From: Actinomycetospora sp.
GTDB lineage: Bacteria > Actinomycetota > Actinomycetes > Mycobacteriales > Pseudonocardiaceae
Reading direction: 5' to 3'
NCBI GenBank assembly: GCA_025925615.1
Contig: JAICLN010000061.1
Location: 1-13,702, forward strand
DNA length: 13,702 bases
In this document: one piece after another, positions 6,553 to 13,702 of the stretch
Layout of the letters: each line of letters begins with the position of its first letter
How positions within the stretch are numbered: the stretch's first letter is position 1
Position numbers and translations under genes: made by a program
Notes under the pieces: generated by a model
Seen by the model: the letters and a program-made list of their open reading frames with translations, nothing else
Told to the model about the DNA's origin: nothing
Databases searched by the model: none

Positions 6553-6657
6553 CGACCGAACTGTCCCGGCGCCACGACGCGAACGGCCCCGGCAGCGAGC
6601 CGGCGTTCTTCCGCATCGCTCGGGTGCGGCACTGCGGCGCGAGGACGTCGGCGGGCA

Positions 6658-6678
6658 ACCGCGTCACCGTGACGCGGT
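6658..6678. promoter_or_regulatory. 21-bp perfect palindrome
   Basis: ACCGCGTCAC (6658-6667) and GTGACGCGGT (6669-6678) are exact reverse complements around one central base. The site lies in the 284-base gap after the methyltransferase gene and 158 bases before the MmpS-like gene. It fits an operator for a dimeric regulator, or a compact terminator stem without a T-run. Nothing else recognisable was seen in the gap except three copies of CGAGATCG (6777, 6795, 6817). Confidence 0.55.
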
Positions 6679-6836
6679 CGCGTCGACCCGAATTGTTGTG
6701 CTGCGACGCCCGCGTGACCTCGCCGTGTCGCTCAGCAGGGTGGTGAAGGTCGGCGCGGGCGCCGCGGAGTCCGTAACGAGATCGTGCCCCTCGGCGAGAT
6801 CGGCGTGAGACACGCACGAGATCGGGGGCTCCGGAC

Positions 6837-7370
6837 ATGACTCAGCACCTCGCCCAGCGCCACCAGCGCAGCGACATCCACGACGACGCGGTCCTCACGC
6901 TCCCGATCCAGGGACTGCCCGTTCAGCACCCGTCGGGCTCGGTCGCGGCGCAGCCACCGGCGCCGCAGGCGAACGGCACGGTCATCGCCGGCGTCGTGCT
7001 CGGCGTCGTCGCCCTGATCGTGTGCGCTCTGTACGCGGGGGTGTTCACCAGCGCCGCGGCGCAGACCACCGCCGTGCACCAGGTGACGTACGAGGTCACG
7101 ACGGCGAAGGGCAGCAAGATCGCGGCGACCTACAGCCGGTCGCAGCACGACGGCCTGGCCTCGGCGACCGTCTCCGGCTCCCCCGCGCCGTGGAGCGCGA
7201 ACGCCCAGGTGTCCGGGGTGATGGGCCCGACGCTGACCGCCTCGCTCAGCCCGGACCCGCGCCACGCGGAGCGCTCCGACACCATCACCTGCACGATCGT
7301 CGAGGACGGCGTCCAGGTCGCGCAGAACTCGGCCTCCGGCACCGACGCCATGGTGACCTGCACGAAGTAG
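6837..7370 (+). CDS. MmpS-like membrane-anchored protein
   Basis: A 177-residue protein with a polar N-terminus, one membrane helix (about residues 47-71, GTVIAGVVLGVVALIVCALY) and an extracytoplasmic beta-rich domain. The domain resembles the MmpS family: HQVTYEVTTAKGSKIAATY, a central PAPWSANAQV, and a closing ITCTIVEDG and DAMVTCTK with paired cysteines that may form a disulfide. MmpS proteins in mycobacteria assist MmpL lipid or siderophore exporters, but no mmpL gene is present here, so the role is open. ATG 6837 is followed directly by family-like sequence; a GGGGG run 8-12 bases upstream could serve as ribosome binding site. The gene is separated by 74 bases from the next one in the same direction. 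Confidence 0.72.
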   Translation: MTQHLAQRHQRSDIHDDAVLTLPIQGLPVQHPSGSVAAQPPAPQANGTVIAGVVLGVVALIVCALYAGVFTSAAAQTTAVHQVTYEVTTAKGSKIAATYSRSQHDGLASATVSGSPAPWSANAQVSGVMGPTLTASLSPDPRHAERSDTITCTIVEDGVQVAQNSASGTDAMVTCTK

Positions 7371-7444
7371 CAGGGGGGAGCACACGGCGCGAGGTCCTGC
7401 GGTCCGTGACCTTGGGTCGGGCGGCGATCGGGTAGCCGGAGCAG

Positions 7445-8305
7445 GTGTCGTCAGAGGACCCGTCCGGCTTCGTGCCTCCCCCGGGCACGGACCCGGACCG
7501 ACGCCGACCCAAGCTGAGCTTCGAGCTGCTCGGGTGTGCGTGGAACGGGCACGCGCTGGTCGGGACGGACGCGGCGACCGTCGGTGAGCAGGACGCGCTC
7601 GTGGTCCGGTCGGTCGACGCCGGCCGGCGTCTGCACCGGTGCCTGCGCTGCGACGCCTGGACGATGCTGCCGACCCCTTCGGAGCCGTCGCGCGAGACCC
7701 CGGAGGGGCGCGACGAGATCGTCCTCCCCGACCGGGGACGTCCCCTCAAGAGCCGCTACGTCCTGCGGCTCATCGCGCTGACCAGGGCCTTCAACGTGCT
7801 CGTGCTGCTCCTGGTGCTCGGCGGCGCGATCGCCGTGCTGGTCAACCAGGTCTCGCTGCGCGACGACCTCGTCGCGAACGCGACCTCGCTCCAGACGGTC
7901 TTCGGCGGTCAGGTGATCGGCCAGGTGCAGAGCCTGCTCTCCGGTGGGGCGGGCCCGCTGTGGCTCGTCGCGATCGGGGTGTTCGTGCTCCTCGCACTGG
8001 AGACGGCCGAGGGTGTCGGTCTCTGGCGGGCGACCCGGTGGGGCGAGTACCTGACCTTCGTCATGACCACCCTCCTGCTGGTGCCCCAAGCCTTCGAGCT
8101 CACCAGCTCGACGAGCCCCGGCACGATCATCGGGATGGTCGTGAACCTCGCGGTCGTGCTCTACCTGCTCATCTCCAAGCGCCTGTTCGGCCTCCGGGGC
8201 GGGGCTCCAGCGATCTCCGCCGAGCGGGAGCACGACATCAGCTGGGCCGCGCTGGCCCGCCACCTCCCCGGGTGCTCCGACGTCCGCGGGGGCGCCTCCG
8301 CCTGA
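7445..8305 (+). CDS. DUF2127-like membrane protein with Cys/His N-terminal region
   Basis: A 286-residue protein. Residues 25-75 form a soluble region with C31, H36, C66 and C69 (GCAWNGH and HRCLRC), a spacing that could bind zinc. From about residue 110 it has four hydrophobic segments: LRLIALTRAFNVLVLLLVLG, LWLVAIGVFVLLALETAEG, FVMTTLLLVPQAFEL and IIGMVVNLAVVLYLLISKRL. The motifs EGVGLWRATRWGEYLTF and SKRLFGLRGG are those I associate with the DUF2127 family, whose function is unknown. The GTG at 7445 has GGAG 7 bases upstream. The segment between the first two helices (about 133-165) is presumably extracytoplasmic. Confidence 0.75.
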   Translation: MSSEDPSGFVPPPGTDPDRRRPKLSFELLGCAWNGHALVGTDAATVGEQDALVVRSVDAGRRLHRCLRCDAWTMLPTPSEPSRETPEGRDEIVLPDRGRPLKSRYVLRLIALTRAFNVLVLLLVLGGAIAVLVNQVSLRDDLVANATSLQTVFGGQVIGQVQSLLSGGAGPLWLVAIGVFVLLALETAEGVGLWRATRWGEYLTFVMTTLLLVPQAFELTSSTSPGTIIGMVVNLAVVLYLLISKRLFGLRGGAPAISAEREHDISWAALARHLPGCSDVRGGASA

Positions 8306-8397
8306 CCGCCTTCCCCGGACGACTCCACTGCGTGTCTCCCACGGTGGCGCAGCGCGTCCGGCGAGGGCGTGGCGCCCGTCACGGGTATGCGTCGACC

Positions 8398-8934
8398 ATG
8401 GCGCGCAAGTACACCGACGTGCAGGCGACCCGCGACATCCGGCGAGCCGAGGAGCTCGTCGCCCGGCAGCAGGGCCGTGAACCCACCGACGACGCCCGGG
8501 CGGTCCGCGACCGGGCGGACAGCGCAGGGGTGTCGCTCCATGCGGCAGCACTGGCCGTCCTCGCGAGCGACCCGGTCATCCCCCGGCAGGCGACGGTGCG
8601 CGACCGACCCGCGACGACCGGTCCCGCGCGGGTGCTCGACGCCCTCGGGATGGAACGCCTCTGTGTGGCCGCCCGCTCCGTCCTCCAGCGGATGCCGGAC
8701 CTGTCCGGTGCCGCGGAGACGGACCCCGCCGGGCTGACCAGCCACACCGAGGTGCTCGCCGACCTCGACCGCGTCGTCGCCCTGCCGCCCGCAGAGGTGA
8801 CCGCCCACGCCACCGTCGTGCGGGACACGCTCGCCGCGATCGGGAGCGAGCAGTCCCTCGCCATCGCCGTGTGGTTCGACGACGTGCTGGGCCGCGAGGC
8901 CGCCGCCCCGGCGCCCGCGCCGGCCGGACCGTGA
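8398..8934 (+). CDS. Hypothetical protein with ANTAR-like N-terminus
   Basis: A 178-residue soluble protein. Residues 9-55 (ATRDIRRAEELVARQQGREP and then GVSLHAAALAVLA) match the three-helix pattern of ANTAR RNA-binding domains in the placing of alanines and leucines, but lack the strongest signature residues, so the assignment is tentative. Residues 75-165 are helical with no family recognised, and the protein ends in an Ala/Pro tail. ATG 8398 was chosen because codon use becomes protein-like there. No purine-rich ribosome binding site is seen, and TATGCG ends 6 bases upstream, so a leaderless message is possible. It lies 92 bases after the DUF2127-like gene, a gap with a small GGGCG-TGG-CGCCC stem. 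Confidence 0.55.
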   Translation: MARKYTDVQATRDIRRAEELVARQQGREPTDDARAVRDRADSAGVSLHAAALAVLASDPVIPRQATVRDRPATTGPARVLDALGMERLCVAARSVLQRMPDLSGAAETDPAGLTSHTEVLADLDRVVALPPAEVTAHATVVRDTLAAIGSEQSLAIAVWFDDVLGREAAAPAPAPAGP

Positions 8935-9144
8935 GCGGCTCGAGGGTATTGTCCGTAAAACGAGGTGGGTGGCCGGTTGACGAATCGGCTGGGGAGTGGG
9001 ACCGTCGGAGCGGCGCGCGTGTGTCCCCCGCAGGCGCTCCAGGGCCGGCCAACGCCCCGTTGGCTGGTCCAGGTGGCTCCGCCGGCCTCCACTCCCCCCT
9101 GAGGTCGACGGGGTCACCGACCACCGTGGGGTCGAGGAGCGTGC

Positions 9145-9534
9145 GTGCACCACCTCGCCCTGCTCTACCGCCTCCAGGACGAGTGGCTCCGCCGCGACCT
9201 CGGCCTGCTCTGCGGTGTCTACGAAGAGCTGGCGGCGCGGCAGCCGTGCTGGTTGACCTGCGAGTCGTTCGAGTTCGCCGACGACCTGTGCCTGCGCCTG
9301 TTCCTGCTCGACGGGGACCTCGAGCGCTCGCGCGCCCAGCTCCGGCTCCTGCACACCTACTGGGCCTCGCTCCCCGAGCGCTGCGCGGGCGACCCGCAGG
9401 TCGCGACCATGACCCGGGCCGATGTCGACCGGATGCCCACCACGCGGGTCGCATTCTGGAATCCCTACCGGCGCTCGTGGGTGCTGCCCGGGAGCCGGCC
9501 GTCGGTGGGCTCCGGCCGGCGGCGGCCGCGCTGA
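9145..9534 (+). CDS. Hypothetical protein
   Basis: A 129-residue protein of unknown family. GTG 9145 has GAGGAGC 4 bases upstream. The body is helical and leucine-rich with four cysteines (LYRLQDEWLRRDLGLLCGVY, QPCWLTCESFEFADDLCLRL), then VDRMPTTRVAFWNP and a basic tail. No signal peptide or membrane helix is clear. The 210 bases before it, after the ANTAR-like gene, hold no gene; they include a local AT-richer patch (8945-8960, GTATTGTCCGTAAAAC) and TTGACG at 8978, which may form part of a promoter. Its stop overlaps the first copy of the 15-bp tandem repeat leading into the next gene. Confidence 0.55.
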   Translation: MHHLALLYRLQDEWLRRDLGLLCGVYEELAARQPCWLTCESFEFADDLCLRLFLLDGDLERSRAQLRLLHTYWASLPERCAGDPQVATMTRADVDRMPTTRVAFWNPYRRSWVLPGSRPSVGSGRRRPR

Positions 9535-9574
9535 CATCGGTCGGGCTGACGTCGTCCGCGCTAACGTCGCCCGC
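9530..9574 (+). repeat. Three imperfect 15-bp tandem repeats ending at a start codon
   Basis: Units: GCTGACATCGGTCGG (9530-9544), GCTGACGTCGTCCGC (9545-9559) and GCTAACGTCGCCCGC (9560-9574). The array covers the stop of the upstream gene and ends exactly where the GTG of the YrdB-like gene begins. A single G-to-A change in the third unit makes the -10-like TAACGT. Confidence 0.75.
9562..9567 (+). promoter_or_regulatory. -10 box of a probable leaderless YrdB-like transcript
   Basis: TAACGT matches TANNNT and is followed by exactly 7 bases and then the GTG at 9575, the geometry of leaderless actinobacterial genes. No ribosome binding site is present before the GTG. The identical layout recurs at 10489 and 11417. 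Confidence 0.5.
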
Positions 9575-9937
9575 GTGACCAGCGAGGACCCCGTCGCCGC
9601 TCCCGGGCCCCTGGAGATCGGCGTGTTCGTCGCCGAGCTCGCCCTGCTCGCGGCGCTCGTCTACGTCGGGATCGTGCTGCCCGGCTCGCTCGCCGGGCGC
9701 ATCGTGCTGACGGTCGTGCTGCTCATCGTCTTCGTCGTCGTGTGGGGCCGCTGGCTCGCCCCGAGGGCGCCGCGGCGGCTCGCACCGCGCGTCGGCCTGG
9801 TGGCCAAGATCGTCGTCTTCGCGATCGGCGCCGGGCTGCTCGCGTGGGCCGGTCCCGTCGTCGCGGGGATCGTCTTCCTCGTCGTCACCGAGGCCGTGGT
9901 CGTTGCCGCCGAGCTGCGTCGCCGTCCGCTCCGCTGA
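9575..9937 (+). CDS. YrdB-like (DUF2568) membrane protein
   Basis: A 120-residue integral membrane protein with four predicted helices: about 14-33 (GVFVAELALLAALVYVGIVL), 41-58, 72-88 (LVAKIVVFAIGAGLLAW) and 90-110 (VVAGIVFLVVTEAVVVAA). The basic loop WLAPRAPRRLAPRVG lies between helices 2 and 3. Size and layout fit the small YrdB family, which has no known function. The frame is open upstream to 9422, but that part is out-of-frame overlap with the previous gene and the 15-bp repeats. GTG 9575 follows a TAACGT box by 7 bases. The next gene starts 15 bases after its stop. Confidence 0.7.
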   Translation: MTSEDPVAAPGPLEIGVFVAELALLAALVYVGIVLPGSLAGRIVLTVVLLIVFVVVWGRWLAPRAPRRLAPRVGLVAKIVVFAIGAGLLAWAGPVVAGIVFLVVTEAVVVAAELRRRPLR

Positions 9938-9951
9938 GCGACGATGGACAG

Positions 9952-10491
9952 GTGATCGACCCGGAGGCGACGGAGACGGCGGTGCTCGCGCTGGTGCCGG
10001 CGGCCGAGCCCGTCGTCGGGGTGCACCGTCGGCGCCTCGACCCCACGACGGCGGCCGGGGTCCCGGCGCACGTCACGGTCCTCTACCCGTTCGTGGCTCC
10101 GGCCTCGGTCACGACGGCGACGGTGGCCGCCCTGCGGGAGGCCGTGGCACCGGTGGTGCCGTTCGCGTGCACGTTCGCGGAGACGGGGTGGTTCGGGAAG
10201 GACCTGCTGTGGCTCGCGCCGTCGGCCTCGGTGTCCTTCGGTGACCTGACGGCGCGGGTGTGCCGGGCATTCCCCGAGCAGGTGCCTTACGGCGGCGAGC
10301 ACGGGCCGCATCCGCACCTGACGATCGGGTACCGCCGCCACGCGTCGCTGGAGGCGCTGCGGGCCGCGGACGCCGAGGTCCGGGCCCGTCTGCCGGTCGT
10401 CGGGCACGTGGACCGGCTGCACCTGATGGCCGGGAGCCGCGCGGCGGACTCGTGGCGGGTGGTGGCGGAGCTCCCGCTGCGGGGCGCCTAG
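9952..10491 (+). CDS. 2'-5' RNA ligase / 2H phosphoesterase family protein
   Basis: A 179-residue protein with the two H-x-T motifs that define 2H phosphoesterases: HVT (residues 40-42, in PAHVTVLYPF) and HLT (122-124, in HPHLTIGYRRH), about 80 residues apart as expected. The family hydrolyses or forms 2'-5' or cyclic phosphodiesters in RNA or nucleotides; the true substrate cannot be read from sequence. It is cytosolic. GTG 9952 is preceded by GACGAT ending 6 bases upstream, a degenerate form of the -10 seen before neighbouring genes, and by GGACAGG, a weak ribosome binding site. It is tightly packed between the YrdB-like gene (14-base gap) and the pentapeptide gene (11-base gap). Confidence 0.88.
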   Translation: MIDPEATETAVLALVPAAEPVVGVHRRRLDPTTAAGVPAHVTVLYPFVAPASVTTATVAALREAVAPVVPFACTFAETGWFGKDLLWLAPSASVSFGDLTARVCRAFPEQVPYGGEHGPHPHLTIGYRRHASLEALRAADAEVRARLPVVGHVDRLHLMAGSRAADSWRVVAELPLRGA

Positions 10492-10494
10492 CGT
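10489..10494 (+). promoter_or_regulatory. -10 box before the pentapeptide gene
   Basis: TAGCGT ends 8 bases before ATG 10503 and begins inside the TAG stop codon of the phosphoesterase gene. No ribosome binding site is seen, so a leaderless start is plausible. The same hexamer is used at 11417. Confidence 0.45.
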
Positions 10495-10502
10495 CGGTGG
10501 CG

Positions 10503-11327
<825 letters not shown>

Positions 11328-11334
11328 TTCGGAT

Positions 11335-11402
11335 GCCAGCGAAGCCCTATCGGCGTGCTCCCCTGACTGCTGGCACCCAACGGCAGGAAAGCCACGTCGT
11401 CG
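11335..11402 (+). repeat. Left copy of an inverted repeat flanking the trypco2 gene
   Basis: Core blocks in order: GCCAGCGAAG (11335-11344), CCCTATCGGCGTGCTC (11345-11360), GGCAGGAAAGCC (11382-11393) and CGTCGTCG (11395-11402). All four recur in the same order and similar spacing, reverse-complemented, at 11821-11894. TGCCAGC (11334) and GCTGGCA (11368) could pair as a stem within this copy. It begins 7 bases after the pentapeptide gene's stop. Confidence 0.85.
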
Positions 11403-11416
11403 TCGGGGGGCCCGGT

Positions 11417-11422
11417 TAGCGT
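11417..11422 (+). promoter_or_regulatory. -10 box before the trypco2 gene
   Basis: TAGCGT followed by exactly 7 bases and ATG 11430; no ribosome binding site. This fits a leaderless transcript that starts just outside the inner end of the left repeat copy. Confidence 0.5.
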
Positions 11423-11429
11423 GCGCGCC

Positions 11430-11810
11430 ATGGCGGACGAGGACGACCAGCACGGGCTCGGTCTCGACGAGGTGCTCGCGGCGCTGCGCCACGACCTCCT
11501 CGCGGCCCAGCGCTCCAGCGGTGAGGAGAACGCCGGGCTCGCGGTGCGTGAGGTGCAGATCGAGCTCTCGGTCGAGGTGACCCGGCACGTCGACGCGAGG
11601 GGCGAGATCGGCGCGAAGTGGTTCGTGCTCTCCGGCTCGGCGTCGGGCGGCGGGAGCCGGGACCGCTCGAGCACGAACCGGGTCACCCTGACGCTCGGGC
11701 CGGTGGCGCCGGAGGGGTCCCCGACGACGGCGGGTGGTCCGGTAGCCGGGTCCGACATCTCGCCGGGGGTCATTCCCCGGGCGGTCGCGGAGAACGTCGA
11801 GCGCTCCTGA
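11430..11810 (+). CDS. Trypco2-domain protein
   Basis: A 126-residue stand-alone protein matching the trypsin-co-occurring domain 2 (trypco2) pattern: an N-terminal helix GLDEVLAALRHDLLAAQ, then strands AVREVQIELSVEVTR and GAKWFVLSGSASGG, and the closing STNRVTLTLGPV, followed by a Gly/Pro/Ser-rich tail. Such domains are small alpha+beta modules often linked to trypsin-like peptidases in predicted bacterial conflict or signalling systems; no catalytic residues are expected. No trypsin-like gene is present in this window, and the nearest peptidase-like gene is the convergent papain-like one. ATG 11430 was preferred to an in-frame GTG at 11421, which overlaps the -10 box. The gene is enclosed by inverted copies of a repeat, with no other gene inside. 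Confidence 0.75.
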   Translation: MADEDDQHGLGLDEVLAALRHDLLAAQRSSGEENAGLAVREVQIELSVEVTRHVDARGEIGAKWFVLSGSASGGGSRDRSSTNRVTLTLGPVAPEGSPTTAGGPVAGSDISPGVIPRAVAENVERS

Positions 11811-11820
11811 GCCCTCGCTG

Positions 11821-11894
11821 CGACGACGGGGCTTTCCTGCCACTGGGTCGGCAAGCGATGCAGTCGAGCACGCCGATAGGGACGCTTCGCTGGC
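11821..11894 (-). repeat. Right copy of an inverted repeat flanking the trypco2 gene
   Basis: The reverse complement of this stretch carries the same four blocks as 11335-11402: GCCAGCGAAG (11885-11894), CCCTATCGGCGTGCTC (11866-11881), GGCAGGAAAGCC (11830-11841) and CGTCGTCG (11821-11828). It begins 10 bases after the trypco2 stop and ends 14 bases before the stop of the convergent papain-like gene. Confidence 0.85.
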
Positions 11895-11908
11895 ACTTCG
11901 CTGACGCT

Positions 11909-13360
11909 TCAGGCCCGGCCGCGGCGCCCCGTCCGGTAGTGGCCCGGCGAGGGCAGGTGGATCTCGCGGCGCTCGCCGTGGTCGGGGCCGATACGGTGTG
12001 CGATCCGGCCGCCGTGCAGCGCGACGAGCCCGGAGAGCAGCGGCTCGTGGTGGGTCGAGGCGGTGGAGTCGAGGAGGGCCTCGCCGACGACGTCCGGGCG
12101 CCCCGCCGCCCGCGCGGCCCGGTCGACGGCCTCGACCACCCAGACGTACTCGGGCATCGGGGTCAGCCGGTAGAGCCGGGCCAGCTCGGGGTCGACGCGG
12201 TCGGTCAGGTGCTCGAGCCACTCGTCGCTGCGGGTGACGTACGTGCGCCATGTCAGCTCGTCGGCCGCCGCGGCCCGGGCGATCGGCTCGTCGGCGTCGG
12301 CCTGCCCGACGTACCCGCGGAACCAGTGCTCCCCGGCGGCCTCGGCGCGCTCGGCGGTCACGTAGACCTCGGGCAGCAGCGGCAGGATCGCGGCCTGCCA
12401 GGGGCGGTGCGGGGCGTCGACCTCGTCGAACGGGTCGGGCACCTCGAGGTAGGGACCCCGGGCGTCGTCGTGCCGCCACAGCCGCACGCCCGCCCCGGAC
12501 TCGGGCGACACCCGCCGGTAGCCCACGACGACCCACGCGTGCGCCTGCGAGATGACGATCGGCGGGGCCTGGCTGTTCACGTAGCGGCAGAGGATGCCGC
12601 CGAGCGTCAGCATGCCGGCGTCGTCGTCCTCGGCCCGGCTCTGCGGGAGGCGCACGAGGCCGGGGGAGAGGCCGAGGGTCGTCGCGCCGGCCATCATCTG
12701 CTGCACCGAGAGGCCCTCGCTGGGGACCTGCCGCCCGACGATGACCCCGCCCAGGGCCGCGTCGTGCACCTCCGCGGTGAGCCGGCGCGGGATCCCGTGG
12801 GCGAGGTGGGCGTGGCGGAGCACCATCCACAGCGTCGCATGGGCGCAGCGCAGGTACTCGGCGTCCTGCGAGAGGAACGGCATCGCGCGGACCTCGAGCG
12901 GCGTCCCGAACAGCGAGAGCCGCTCGGTGGCCTCGCAGCGCACCCCGCCGTCGAGACCCGGCGGCGGCGTGATCATGGTGCGGCCGACCGGCGTCGCGGG
13001 CAGCGGGCGCATCACCGCGTAGCCGCGGTAGGCGGCCGGGTCGAGCCGTGTGAGGTCCGCCGGGTCGACGTCGTCGGTGAAGAGGTGCCAGCGGTGGGTC
13101 ACCGACGGGTGCCGGCGGAACAGCCGGCCGTGGAAAGCAGCGTGCTCGCTGTGCCAGTCCGGGTCGAGGTGGCGCTGCTCGACCACCAGCGAGCGCACGC
13201 CGTGCTCGCGGGCCAGGGCGACGACGCGCTCGAGCGGCGCCGAGGACGACCCGCCGGCGTAGAAGTCGACGAGCTGCTCCCACGCGCCGTCGACGGTGAC
13301 GTCGTACACGGCCGCCGCCGCGTCGTCCGGGGACCAGGCGAGGAACGGCCAGTCGTTCAC
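11909..13360 (-). CDS. Papain/C39-like cysteine peptidase-fold protein
   Basis: A 483-residue cytosolic-looking protein with no signal peptide. The central part has the ordered residues of a papain-like fold: Q165 and C172 in PFLSQDAEYLRCAHATLWMV, H274 in SQAHAWVVVGYRR, and D309 in VPDPFDE. The C39-like reading rests on the Q-x6-C spacing and the buried AHAWVVVGY strand. The N-terminal 130 residues include an actinobacterial motif AYRGYAVMRPLPATPVGRTM and the C-terminal 150 (from about 330) an all-helical region, neither with a known role. It may cleave a peptide or an amide bond, or be a transglutaminase-like enzyme. GTG 13360 starts the protein; TAGTGC lies 7 bases before it and no ribosome binding site is seen. 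It follows the 58-residue gene by 33 bases in a likely operon. Confidence 0.65.
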   Translation of the reverse strand: MNDWPFLAWSPDDAAAAVYDVTVDGAWEQLVDFYAGGSSSAPLERVVALAREHGVRSLVVEQRHLDPDWHSEHAAFHGRLFRRHPSVTHRWHLFTDDVDPADLTRLDPAAYRGYAVMRPLPATPVGRTMITPPPGLDGGVRCEATERLSLFGTPLEVRAMPFLSQDAEYLRCAHATLWMVLRHAHLAHGIPRRLTAEVHDAALGGVIVGRQVPSEGLSVQQMMAGATTLGLSPGLVRLPQSRAEDDDAGMLTLGGILCRYVNSQAPPIVISQAHAWVVVGYRRVSPESGAGVRLWRHDDARGPYLEVPDPFDEVDAPHRPWQAAILPLLPEVYVTAERAEAAGEHWFRGYVGQADADEPIARAAAADELTWRTYVTRSDEWLEHLTDRVDPELARLYRLTPMPEYVWVVEAVDRAARAAGRPDVVGEALLDSTASTHHEPLLSGLVALHGGRIAHRIGPDHGERREIHLPSPGHYRTGRRGRA

Positions 13361-13393
13361 CCGGCAAGCACTACCACGGGGGCCCGACGGTGA

Positions 13394-13570
13394 TCAGCGC
13401 AGCCGGATGCCGTCGCTCTCGTACTCGGCGCGCAGCTCGGCGTCGCGCACCCGGTCCAGCGTGGCGCGGAAGGCCTTCTGCTCTTCGGGGCGGTGGAGCC
13501 CGAGCCGCTCGGCGAGGTCGCCCGCAGGCTCGCCCGGCTCGACGACCGTGCGCTTCCCGGCGATGGCCAT
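13394..13570 (-). CDS. Small hypothetical protein, 58 residues
   Basis: The minus strand from ATG 13570 to TGA 13394-13396 encodes a 58-residue charged, helical protein (MAIAGKRTVVEPGEPAGDLA, EEQKAFRATLDRVRDAELRA, then EYESDGIRLR). GGGAGGCG lies about 3-10 bases before the ATG, a good ribosome binding site, and TAGGAT (13602-13607) could be a -10 with a leader of about 25-30 bases. It lies between a gene that ends at 13605 and the papain-like gene that starts at 13360, all on the minus strand, so it is probably co-transcribed with the latter. The family is not known. Confidence 0.65.
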   Translation of the reverse strand: MAIAGKRTVVEPGEPAGDLAERLGLHRPEEQKAFRATLDRVRDAELRAEYESDGIRLR

Positions 13571-13604
13571 GTCCGCCTCCCAGGGGGCTCGACAGCACCC
13601 GATC

Positions 13605-13702
13605 CTACGCCGGGACGGGCACCCGGGCCGTCTCCTCGACGGGGGCGGGCGCGGGTCGGTGGCCGCCGGGGGCGAGGACGACGCAGGCCGTGGCGGCCAG
13701 GG
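13605..13702 (-). CDS. C-terminus of an unidentified, probably membrane, protein
   Basis: Only the last 31 residues lie in the window, ending at TAG 13605-13607: a hydrophobic LAATACVVLAPGG followed by a Pro-rich, acidic tail (PAPAPVEETARVPVPA). This looks like the last membrane helix and cytoplasmic or periplasmic tail of a longer gene. The function cannot be told. It ends 34 bases before the small gene on the same strand. Confidence 0.45.
   Translation of the reverse strand, partial: LAATACVVLAPGGHRPAPAPVEETARVPVPA

Noticed and set aside
8935..9144. tRNA or small structured RNA in the gap before 9145
   Set aside because: No cloverleaf, CCA-type end or conserved T-arm sequence was found; only short GC-rich complementarity typical of this genome.
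8161..9537. Minus-strand open frame of 458 codons
   Set aside because: It covers three plus-strand genes and two gaps and has Arg/Gly/Ala-rich shadow composition.

Overview
The window is very GC-rich DNA with actinobacterial gene content: a YbjN-domain protein of the type found beside mycothiol genes, an MmpS-like protein, a trypco2 protein, and GTG starts or possible leaderless starts. I infer a member of the Pseudonocardiales or a close relative. No rRNA, tRNA, CRISPR array, intact transposase or phage gene is visible.

Layout. (1) 1-2211, plus strand: the end of a YbjN-domain gene, then a complete 4-coumarate-CoA-ligase-like acyl-CoA synthetase. (2) 2212-2704: debris holding the ends of two broken genes that abut near 2395. 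(3) 2705-5370, minus strand: a heat-shock island. A consensus-like promoter drives hsp20, an HspR-like merR gene and a cysteine-poor HesB/IscA-like gene; a second, similar promoter drives an unknown gene, followed by another unknown gene. (4) 5371-5961: debris and the frameshifted tail of a LysE-family exporter, so the island has gene wreckage on both sides. (5) 5965-8934, plus strand: an isoprenylcysteine methyltransferase-like membrane protein, an MmpS-like protein, a DUF2127-type membrane protein and a weakly ANTAR-like protein. (6) 9145-11810, plus strand: a tight series of small genes (unknown, YrdB-like membrane protein, 2H phosphoesterase, Cys-rich pentapeptide-repeat protein, trypco2 protein). 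Several starts lie 6-8 bases after a TANNNT-like -10 box, as in leaderless transcripts. (7) 11909-13702, minus strand: a large protein with a papain/C39-like Cys-His-Asp arrangement, a 58-residue ORF upstream of it, and the C-terminus of a further protein.

The most unusual signals are a diverged repeat of about 70 bp present in inverted orientation on either side of the trypco2 gene, the two-promoter heat-shock island with two unidentified genes, an in-frame hexamer array in the pentapeptide gene, and a three-copy 15-bp repeat that ends exactly at the yrdB-like start codon. None of these proves a new system. The trypco2 cassette and the heat-shock island are the best candidates for follow-up.
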